Below, piece by piece: positions 37,801 through 49,800 of a stretch of DNA of 64,000 nucleotides. A model generated the notes under the pieces. It was not told the DNA's origin and did no database searches. It was given only the letters and a program-made list of their open reading frames with translations. The stretch is from Parapristionchus giblindavisi (Eukaryota > Nematoda > Chromadorea > Rhabditida > Diplogasteridae). The stretch is taken from NCBI GenBank assembly GCA_943737045.1, contig CALSFV010000227.1, positions 62,001-126,000 of the forward strand, read 5' to 3'. The position numbers were made by a program, and so were the translations under genes. The stretch's first letter is position 1. Each line of letters starts with the position of its first letter.

Positions 37801-40800
37801 ATGAATTTAGAAGAGTTAACAGACACTATAGCCAGTCTAAAGGAGCTTAAAGTGCTTGATATTGGAAAAGCAACGAACAATGGGTATGCTCATGTTTTCA
37901 GACTAAGCACACCGAGAAAAAGAAGTGAAACGACATTACAGCTGTAAAATTAACACCTATAAAGTGTAAAAAAATATCAAAAAATGTTAAACATAACACA
38001 ACACAGGTCTCTTGTGTTCTTCTGAGGTGTTATTGTTTAAACTTCTTTTTCTTTTTCTCAGTGTGCGTGTTAACTGTAGATTTTCTAAAGGCAAAAATAG
38101 ATGATTGTGCTTTCAGGATCAATTTAACATCAATAATTTGCGAGAGTTTGCTCAAGGAAAAAGCTTCGCCATGGCCTAAACTCGCATGCATCGATATTTC
38201 TGATGTACATAGACATCGGAGTTCGATTGGTATTGAGCATATGAAGCTCATTGTGGAAAGACATGACGCGATGCAGACTGTGTGCCTGAAAGGTTAGGAA
38301 CGCAGGCTTCGCTTATTATTTTGTTCTCCATGTTCCAATCCGCCTTTTAGGAACACAGCTCGAAGACCGAGATCTTTCGTTATATCCTTGGATAAAGAAG
38401 AGTGTTCAGATCTGTAATGAATGGAGTGCTTCAACTCGCTTGAATGCACTCAATTACTACACTAAGCAACACAAACAAGATGAACTTAAAGTAGCATTAC
38501 TTACATTGATGGTAATATATTTCATACCTTTAAAGAATTTCCGCTAGTTAACTACTACGTAGATTAAGCATATAGTAGACAGAGTCCTTAAAGGCACACC
38601 CCGTGCTAATTTGAAACTCTCCGCATTATCGATTTATTTTTTCTACGAACAAGCCTTGCGAGCGGAGATTCGAATCTCTGGGCTTACCTTTAAAATTTAC
38701 AAAAAAGGGACAAATAGTACTTATTTACTTATACATAATACATTCTAATCTTCGTTGATCGACATATCTCTGGTGTCCATAAATATATGGTCACCTTAAT
38801 ACGATACTATGCGCGTTAGTTGACCACTCATGTGTGAGCAATCTTAAACTACCTGATATCCTAATACAATGAAGTAAAAAAAAACAAATCGAGTGCCCGT
38901 TTTCCTCTCCAAATTGGATTTTTCCCGCTACACACAGGACAGTGCCAGCCACGTTACCAAACTGTGACCATCTCATATGCATCGCAGACAGAAAGGCTGA
39001 AGAATACTCAGTAGAAAAGGTGTAAAATTTAAAACAAAAATTACCATTTCTTTAAAAACACCTCGGGGTGCTGTTCTGAAGACGCAAGGGTGTTCTATTA
39101 TTGGACACCCTTAAAGGGAGCGTTAACTCTCTCAATGGTCTCTTCATTGTGCACACTATTTCTCTGTTCTCTAACAACGAGAAAGCATTGCGCATCGAAG
39201 AGATCTTTGAGAGAGGTTACGCACCCTTTAAGTACTCATATAAGCACAGATTAAGTTAAGAAGCCTGTTCCCTAACACTCGATCATATTCGACCACCCCC
39301 GGACACGTGCGCTAGCAATGAGAACTGGGAGTCCATACTTGGGTGTTAGGAGTGCCCTCGGCCCTTATTACACAAAACGGCTGAAATTTCCTGTTTGTGC
39401 CCTCAGGCTATTAGAAAAAATAATTTTTAAAAAAACTTTAAAAAATCATAATTTCTCAAATTGTTGAGATGAAGTCTAAACACCATCTGCGATGCGTCTA
39501 GGGTGCACAGTGCTTGCTAATTCACTATTATCACCGAATGCGCGTTGATTCCTAAACCACTTTTTTGACCCAAAATTTTAGTTTTTTTCGGACAAATCAT
39601 CCCTTGTTATAATTTGCTCCAGAGTTTTTCGACCGGGTATTGTAGCCTAAGCAATTCTGCATCGATTGCACTTAAAACTGGGTTCTTTCCGATGGACCCA
39701 GTTCTCGAATTTTTCGATCGAAGTTCTTTCATCGATGGTTTTCCCGAACAAATGCTGTATTTTCCAAACGATTGGTGCGGAATTGTGGCCTACTCAAAGT
39801 CTCGAGGTGAGACGAGTAATATGACACAAGAAGACCATCACTTGGATCGATTTGAAAATTTCGATTTTCATGACCGCGGGGTCATGGTCTGAAAATTTCA
39901 AAATTTCTCAAGTTTGAAATGTTTTCATTTATGTGGCTTATTGTGAAGTACTAATGATGTGAATAATATTCAGTCAGTGCTCAATGGCTGATCTCTCCTT
40001 TCAACCATTTTTTCGAAAATTTTCATTCTGATTGCGTGCGAAAAATCAGAATAGTGTTTGAATCAGTTTCCAACTTGCTTTCTGTAACATCCTGTCAGAG
40101 TACTTTGCAATGCACATAATTAAAATGAAAATTGTTTATTTTCGAAAATTCATTTTTTTACCATGTCATGGAAATCGATTTTTCAAAAGTGAGCCGAATG
40201 CCGGGATTCCAGTTCTACTATGTTTACTCATCATGAAACTTAACATTGTCATTATCATTTGCTCATTGTCGCAGCATTCGAGTCGATAAACTGCAATATT
40301 ATAGAAATTTGCCATGAAAGTAGGCACTCAAATTGAATTTTTTGAATTTTCCAAAATCAACGATTTTCATATTGATTATGTGCATTACAAAGTACTTAGA
40401 TAGAATGTTACAGAAAGTAAGTTGGAAACTGATTCAAGCACAATTCTGACTTTTTCGCACGCATTCAACATGAAACTTTTCGAAAAATGGTTGAAAGGAG
40501 AGATCAGCCATTAAGCATTGGCTGAATATTATTCACATCATTAGTACTTCACAATAAGCCCCATAAATGAAAGCATTTCAAACTTGAGAAATATTGAAAT
40601 TTTCAGACCATGACCCCCGGGTCGAGAAAATCGAAATTTTCAAATTGATCCAAGTTATGGGCTTCTTGTGTCATTCTACTCGTCTCACCTCGAAACTTTG
40701 AGTAGACCACAATTCCGCACCAATCGTTTGGAAAATACAGCATTTGTTCGGGAAAACCATCGATGATGGAACTTCGAGCGAAAAATTCGACAAAATGGTC

Positions 40801-43800
40801 GATAGGGAAGACCCCAGTTTTAAGTTAAATCAATGCAGAATTGCTTGGGCTACAATACCTAGTCGGAAATTTTAGGTAGCAAACAACAATAAGCGAAGAT
40901 TTGTCCGAAAAAACCAAAATGTTGAGTAAAAAAAGTGGTTTAGGAATCACCGGACATTCGATGTTAATAGTGACTTAGCAAGGTCTACACCCTAGATGCA
41001 TCGCAAATGATATTTAGACTCTATCTCAGCAATTTGAGAAATTATGATTTTTAAACGTTTTCGCACTTAAATTAACTTTTCTAATAGCCTGAGGGCACAA
41101 ACAGGAAATTTCAGGTGTTTTGTGCAATAAGGACCGGTGACACTCCTAACAGACAGGTATGGACCCCAGTTCTCATTGCTAGCGCACGTGTCCGGGGGTG
41201 GTCGAGTCTTAACGGTCATCTCTCGTAAGTAAAGTTAAGTGTAGTTTAAGTACAGTTAAGTACAGTTTAAGTAAGTAGTTTAGTTTTAAGAAAGCGCTTT
41301 AAGTAAGTACTTATGTGTTAAAAAGTACACCAATATATTTACGGAATGGAACCAAAGGGAAAGGTGTGTTCTAATTTACATTTTTTAAATGAGTGCAGTA
41401 GCACATGAAATGATCTGTCATGTAGCTTACAAATTTCGATTTTTTTAAAGTTACGGTATTTTGAAATTTTTCTTTTCTTTTTCTTTTTCCAGAATTTTCT
41501 TTTTCGTGACAGGACCCTAGTTTGTACAAAACTTGTCTCACAAAAGTCTGATATCAATTTTTTCGGCATTCGGAACGCCTCTCCCATTTTCGCCAGACCG
41601 CTCTATCTCTCAAAGTGTGAGCGAAATATATTTTGGAATGCCGAAAAATATTTCGGCATTTGCCGAAATTGACGAATGAATTCCACCCCTGATAGGGAAA
41701 ACACATATTTTTGGGTGACAAAAAACAAGCAATCAATTTTTTAAATTATTTATATATTGTGAAAGTGGATTGATGATCTTTACAGTTAACTCTCGAGTGG
41801 TCAACTAACGCGCATTCTGTGGGTTTCAATAGTAAATACTTTATCAGAGAGAATAAGCTTATATACGATAAAAAAAGTGTAACAGTAATGTGGAGCTGGG
41901 AAAGGATATTATCACGCATGTCACCTAAGGATTGACTAATTCTACTACACACTTTTGAATTGACCCCTCTTTTCTCCACAATTTTCGATGGTCCTTGGTA
42001 AGGACATCCCTGAGCCAGAGTAGTAATTACCTTAAGGTTGGTAGATCAATCGTCTCTCCAGGAGCTCACGTCAAAGTTCGTCGTTGAGGCTCCTTCCGAT
42101 GCGATTTTCTCGGCTCACAGTAGAGCTGTGAAAAAGTGTTCAACAGATGAAATGTGTAGTTTCTCGAGTACTTTAAGATAAAAATGTGAAAATGAAACTT
42201 TTTGATTTTGTTCATTAGTCATTCAGCCAAATGACAACTTAAATTGGCTCTCAATGGCTTAAATGAAAGCTGTTGACGAGCTCTATCAATTGAGCCTAAA
42301 ACAAAATAGGTTCCGGGACTGTGGAGCACGATCAATTCCTTAGGGAAAACAAAATCAAAAAGTTTCATTTTCACATTTTTATCTTAAAGTACTCGAGAAC
42401 CACACATTTCATCTGTTGAACACTTTTTCACAGCTCTACTGTGTGCCGAGAAAATCGCATCGGAAGGAGCCTCAACGACGAACTTTGACGTGAGCTCCTG
42501 GTGAGACGATTAATCTACCAACCTTACTACTCTATCTCAGGGATGTCCTTACCAAGGACCATCGAAAATTACGGAGAAAAGAGGCGGTCAACTCAAAAGT
42601 GTGTAGTAAATCAGACGATTTTGGTCAATTCTTAGGTGACATGCGTGTTATTTAGAATATGATTTTGGAAGGATACTCCTATTCACCATACTTTTTGTGG
42701 CCATCAAATACCCCCCCCCCGATCAATCGGTAACACGTGATAAATATTACAGTATAAAAAATTTAATGATCCATCGGAAGTGAAAGCCTGCGTCGAAGCA
42801 TGTCTGAATGTAACGAGGCAAGTTCGTCATGATAATATCATTAGAAGTGCCATGATGGTCATCGAGAGCTTGCATGAGTAAGTTCAATATTCTGTTTAAT
42901 GATTTCGATTTATCTCACTCAAATACATAGAGAATAGAAAATGATTCGTGCCACAATTAGAGAAATCTACTTGGGGCGCAGCTTAAAGTCACAACCCGAG
43001 CTATATCGACTCTCATTTTCAACTCATTTTTTTTCCTTTCATATATTTCATATTTCGTCAAGACTGACCTTGAGCCAATATATGAGGCCGTTTGCGAGAA
43101 AGTCGAACAAGGTCTGGTACATCAATTTTTCGAAAACCTGCGAGAAGGGGTTCTCAAGGGTGCTGATGACGATGGGCATGTTCATTTTGCACCTGGAGTC
43201 ACCGTTGAGGCCAGACGGCGTCGCGTTGAAATCGCGTTTTGGGAAATTTCTTGTCGCCTGATGGTGCTAAAATTAACAGACCAATGTTTCCGGTGTAGAA
43301 TTTGATGGCGATCACGCCTGTCTAATTCATTTTTCATGAAAAAAATTTTCAAAAGCTTCAAATATGTAACTTTTCTCAGAGGCAAAAGTGTCCGAGCGAC
43401 ATAGCTAGATCGGATCGAAATTACCTGAGGGTGCAACAGAAACAATTTCAACGATTTTGCTGAATGGAAAAGCGAGAAAATCAACTTTTAGTGAAGTATC
43501 TGGAGATAGATAGTTTCCTCTCGCCTGAGAAAGTGTGGGGAATTGAGAGAGCACAAGAGAGTCTAGGGAAAGGAGATACACGATCGAAGGGGAGGAGAGA
43601 CTCGAGGTAGATCAGTGGGCACATTGCCTCTCATACAGTGACCAGATTACTTCACTAAAAGTTGATTTTCTCGCTTTTCCATTCACCAAAATCGTTGAAA
43701 TTTTTTCTGTTGCACCCTGATTTAATTTCGATCCGATCTAGCTATGTCGCTCGGACACTTTTGCCTCTGAGAAAAGTTACATATTTGAAGCTTTTGAAAT

Positions 43801-46800
43801 TTTTTTCATGAAAAATGAATTAGACAGGCGTGATCGCCATCAAATTCTACACCGGAAACATTGGTCTGTTAATTTTAGCACCATCAGGCGACAAGAAATT
43901 ACCAAAAACGCGATTTCAACTCGTCGCCGTCTGGCCTCAACGGTGACTCCAGGTGCAAAATGAACTCGTCATCAGCACCCTTGAGATCCCCTTCTCGCAG
44001 GTATTCGAAAAATTGATGTACCGGACCCCAGTCACTCTTGCTCTACTCTCTCGCAAACGGCCTCATATATCAAAAGCAATAAAAAGAAAAGAATAATGAA
44101 AATATTCTTCAGTTCGTTTCCTACTTCTTTAAATTTTTGTTAAATACATAGTGGATTTCAATGTTTAACTATTTTTGGCATTGAATATCAAATAGCGACG
44201 AAAATAACATTTATAACAATGAAAATAGCGATAGACGACGAGATAAGCATAGTCAAAGCCATACATTTGAATGTTTCTGATACATTTGAGCAACACCGGG
44301 AAACTCAATGCAGTACTTGTACATCGCAATAATGGGACTTGAGTACTCGACAAATAAATTTTAACAGCATAAAGCATATCAAAATGCCCTGTTTTATACC
44401 TTTTTAATTCAATAAATTTAATCTATTTTTAATGGATTTAAAGATGGTGGCCCGCGAATGTTCAGATAAATCACTACACCCCTCTTGTGCGAATGCAAAG
44501 TGATATGCGAAGAGTTAGCGCAGCTTCTCATCTATCCCATAGCGCAGTGGTAAACGTTCGGACTCGTTACCCGTTTGACGCAAGTTCGAAACCTATTGCC
44601 GAATTTCCTCAATTTTCAAAAAGCGCGCCCTTCCCTGAACCGGGCCTGATGGTTCATTAATGTTTCTAGCGATCAATAGACTAAATCAGCACAAAATAAA
44701 TAGTGTACTGTACGTAGAATAACTTAGTGATATGCGAAGAGTTAGCGCAGCTTCTCATCTATCCCATAGCGCAGTGGTAAACGTTCAGACTCGTTACCCG
44801 TTTGACGCAAGTTCGAAACCTATTGCCGAATTTCCTCAATTTTCAAAAAGCGCGCCTTTTCCTGCACCGGCCTGATGGTTTGTTGATGTTTATTGCGATC
44901 AATAAGCTGAATCAGCACAAAATAAATAGTGTACTGTACGTAGAATAACTTTTGCTACCTTTCTGTCTTCACAGTTTGTTCACGAAAATATACGTGAGAC
45001 ACCACCTTTAACGTAAACAATTTAACAGATTCAGTTGAAAATAACTTTAACGGACAGATACTGTTAAATCCGTTAATTCCTTTAAATCCGTTAACGTTAA
45101 ATCAACCCTGAAAAAAAATGTTTAAATTTTAAAATTTTAAACGCTTGATAGCAGAGTGTTTTGAGCACGCTGCTAAAATAGTTGAGATAATATTTTTGGT
45201 ACTTTTGTATTTGCATAAAAAAATTTATGATAAATAATATTTAATTATCTTTGATTGCAGGCACAAGCAGCTCAGCCCGGTGGAGAGTATTAAACCGTTG
45301 AACTTATGCTTTGAGCGCTGTCTGAACGTTGCGGAAGGCCGAGGAATATTTAGTATAATGGAAGAGGCAATTAATGATAATTAAAATGTCCAAATAATTA
45401 ACAATAAACTTCAGATGAACTCAGTGCTAACAACCAATCATCGGGAACTCTGCTCATTTGGCATCGGTCGATTCTGTTCCATTCTCTTAAATAATACAAT
45501 AGAGCATGAAGATTTCTTCAGGTAAGTCACTTTATTTTTTCATCCCGCAGAGTCTTCCTTTTTGCGCGCAATTCCCCCCCCCCCCCCCCGAACACACCTA
45601 CTCATGTGTTTTCCCCTTAAATTCACAAATTATGCTTACTTACTACAGCCAATACCTACTTGCCTTCAGTCGTATGGTATAAATATTTTTATCACATCAT
45701 ATAAAGTGATAAGTATACGTTACGTTTATCACTTTCCAAAGAATTTATCGCAAAATTAAATTATTAAAATTAATAGATGTATAGGTTAGCTGATAATGTG
45801 CCCTATGGCATTTTTTGAGGCACTACCTCTTGAGGAAGTGTGGGAGCGACGAGCCTCTGACTCGTCTTGTGAATTCGGAGTGTGGGGAGGACAGTCCCAC
45901 GGCGGTTCAATATAGTAACTAAGATTTATGTCGAGGAAAAATGCCTATTGCAAAATGAAAAATGATGGCATTATCTAATTTCTCCTACCACGAAAGTTCA
46001 AAATTACATACGGTATGTTGGTCCCACAACGCAACGCAAAGTCGCGTTGCGGTTGCAATCACTACGAGCCCGCCAGACCAGAGCTATGATCAAGTTTCAC
46101 GTGATAGGAGAACATGATACCATGGCTTAGTAGCTACTCTGGTATTTTCAAACTAGTAGTTTACTTATATTTCCCACTAGCCGTAGACTTGCAAGTCTAC
46201 GGCTAGTTAAACGTAAGTTTACTAGAAGTGGTGTATAATACAGTAATGCATTTCGTCAAATGTTCTTTCACTAGTAGTAAACTAGCAGTAAACTACTAGT
46301 CTGTGACGTAACATAAGTAAACTACTAGTTTGGAATAACCAGAGTAGAGCTTTTGTGCGGCGATCCCAACCTCGTAGGTTCGACTCCCGATGCGAATCAA
46401 CTTTGTTCATTTTTCTTAGTGCGGGAGGTTTCGAGCCAGGTTTAATATAGAGATTTCCGTCCAATGAACCGCCGTGAGTTCAGCCATATTCTGTATGGGG
46501 GGGGGGCATGCGTTGTCATGCTAAAAGTAGATCTTAGGTTTGGAGGGCAAATGCGGAGCTATAGCGCGGCTAACAATAAGGGAATGTATAGAGCGGCACA
46601 TGGATATGGACGGTATCGCGCTGCAAAAAGAAAAACGAGGAGAACAAACTTAAATTTCAAGTAAAAGAGTATAATCGTGATTTTGTTCAGCTTGCGTATG
46701 ATCCTGTACGAAGCTGATCACATCGTCAGAAAGAACCACAAAGCCTTATCGTACCTAACTGATGAAAGACTTATGATCATGATAATCAATGAAGCAAGGG

Positions 46801-49800
46801 AGGACAATGATAATTCTGATTTATTGAAAACGATCTGCAATATACTGAGTAATTTTCCGATATTTTTTATTTATTTCATTATTTCTTTATTTCTTTATCC
46901 ATTACTTAAAATATATCAACTGAAAGAGAAACGTACGTGACAAGACAGAAGTGATAGACTTGCATGAACATTTGCTGGTCTTCACCTTGAAACGAAATTA
47001 TCTTTTAAAAAATGTTGTATTAAAATTCCTGTATGTTCCTTGTAGATTTATCGGCTGAGTCGTCTTTCCAATTTGTTCGGAACGGAGGCCTTCAACTTCT
47101 GCACAGAGAGGTACAACATGAATCTATCACCGACCCATCGAATGAAGACGTGAGTAATTTATTATTATAGTTATTATTATAGTACTAATTATTCTTCTTT
47201 CAATTTTTTCCTTTTTGCAATTTTCATGAATTTTTTCTATTTCCGCACGAATATTCAGATTCTATTGACGATATTCAAAGTTATGATGATACCAGAGAAC
47301 CGTGAAGCCGTTTTCAACGTCTTGGGTGCCGATTTCTTTGTGTAAGCCGAGCTAAGAAAGATTTAAGAAAATGAAAACGTATTTTCAAAAGTCATCTCAA
47401 TACATAAAATTACGACATTATCATGATCTCTTTTTCCTTCTCATTTTTCTCTATTTTGTCAATCACATAGAAAAGATAAATATATATAGTATTATATTTT
47501 TCTTTAGGATGCTGTACGTAAAATATCTGATCAATAATCGTAATAATCAATATCTCACCGGAGGCATTCTATCCTTTTTGATTGCATCATCGCTATATTC
47601 GGATGGATTGCAACCCAACTATGAGTTTGAAGACAAAAATTTGGTGAGTTTTTATTAATCTTTGATCTTTGATATTTCTATTATTATGATAAATTAGTAT
47701 TATGATAAATTTCAGAGAAAATGGGTTGAAGAGTGGCCTATTGAACAAATTATCATGACCGAATACACTAGCAGCAGATTCTTCAGGTATTTTAATGGGT
47801 CAAAGACTTTGGTCAAGCAATAATAATTGTTCGGAATTTTTAGGAAGAGTTGAACAGATCAAAATATGAATTGTTTATATATTTATGACTGTATTTGCGA
47901 TCTATTTATGTACAAATTTTACATGTGTACGGTCCTACACGATCGCCTTCCGTAAATGCGACACGCGCTCTATTTAAAGGAAGCGTTACCTCTCTCAATG
48001 GTCTCTTCATTGTGCGCACTATTTCTCTGTTCTCTAACAACGAGAATGCATTGCTCGTCGAAGAGACCATTGACAGAGGTTACGCTCCCTTTAAATTTCT
48101 GACAATGTGATATTGCATCAGTTATGGAAAAAAACTATCCAGAGTTAACCAGTAACTTTTGTTTCTCTGGTGATTGTACTGTTATCGGATAATTCGACGA
48201 TCGTGATAATTAACATTTTTTTGCTTATTCAGTTTTTAGAACAAAAAAAGCGGCCCCTGTAGTTGTCATGATTAATTAACAATCTATTGCAGGACATTCA
48301 TTCCATTCTTTGATCTCCTATTTCACACTCGCTATCCCGGAGTTCAAATGTTCGCCCTCTACTCAATAGCAATCGCTCCTTTGTTCCTGTCTGGCGACCT
48401 TTACTACGCAGAGTTAGTTATCTTCTTATTATTCTACTATCTCCTGCAGTCATCCCCATAATCTTTAAAGGCAAACCCAGTCCAAATCTGAAATTCTCCG
48501 CTCTAGAAACACTCCCTCGTATACAAAGAATTCGAGAGAGCATTGCCAGAACTGGTATTTCAAAACTAGCAATTCAATTATTTATCCTATCAGCAAATTA
48601 AATGCAGAGAGGGTCAAAACAGGGGGGAATATTCTTATCCGCAAGATTTATACTTTCGTCTCTGAGAAGAGAATTCATCTCCATTGAAAACTTGGCGTTG
48701 CTCGTCCAATAGGACAATACGGATATACCGCTCCTGACTTTCCAAAGTCTACTAGGAGGGGACTCAACTGTTGATCCTCCTCTCTTGATGGAATAGGCGA
48801 GTGTAGTCGAGAGTGGTGAGAGAATAGTCCAACTGAATTCTCTCAAAGACGAAAGGATAAATCTTGTGGATAAGAAGATTCCCCCTTTTTTGGCCCTCTC
48901 TGCATTTAAGAGACCGGCTCGGTAAAAATTTACTACACCCCGGAATTTTCCCCTAGCAAAAGGATTCAGGCCTCCACGCTTTCATGGTGAAAGGTGGCCT
49001 GGCTCCTATTTACAAAATTGTAGTGATTGAGGCACTCGGTCTCCAACTCGGCCAACGGCAAAATTCCAAAGTCGAAAAAATGGCAAACTTCGAAAAATCA
49101 TATTTTGCGAATGAAACCAGTTAGCCTCGATATTGTTTCACGTTATAGTTGGTCATCTCAAAAGTGCGTGAAAACACTAGGAACATCGAATTGTGGACGT
49201 CTACAAACAGGTTTTTCAGCATTTCCGCGAGGTTTTTACCCAGTCAATATCAATTGACCGGAAGTCCCTATAGCACATAAAATAGCCCACACGATTCTGC
49301 ACTAACTAAACACAATTTCAAACGAATCGCGATTGTTTCAGTATTTTTTAAAAATCAAAATGTGCTTTTTGGGGCTGTTTTTTCGCCCCCAGACCACTTT
49401 CCTGGAGGGAATTGGATATGTTCTGCGTATCATACGACATTATGAGAAGGGCTGACAAGGGAAGCCCAATGCATTCCCGTGGCGATATGTCTAGTGACAT
49501 ATACCATTCGAATCAGTAGCCGATTCTGATAAGACACCGTTAATAAGCAATGTCAAAAGTTTAAGAGCTTCGAGAAAATCGATAATGAAAATCGCACAAA
49601 TCCGAGGCAAGGCAAGATCAACACGGCTTTGAGCTCCTACCTTACCGATCCTTGTGGTGTAGTGGACAATGCTGTCGCATTTCATTTTGTAAGTACATGG
49701 TTCAATGCCTATATGCGATACTATTTTTTGCTGATTTTTTCAAGTTCAAAAGTTCAGATCTATTGCTTCATTGTTATCCTTTGTAAATCATTATCGATCG

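Noticed and set aside
45805..45915. 36-codon ORF starting MAFFEALPLEEV in an intron of copy A
   Set aside because: Short, no splice-consistent neighbours and no counterpart in copy B's intron.
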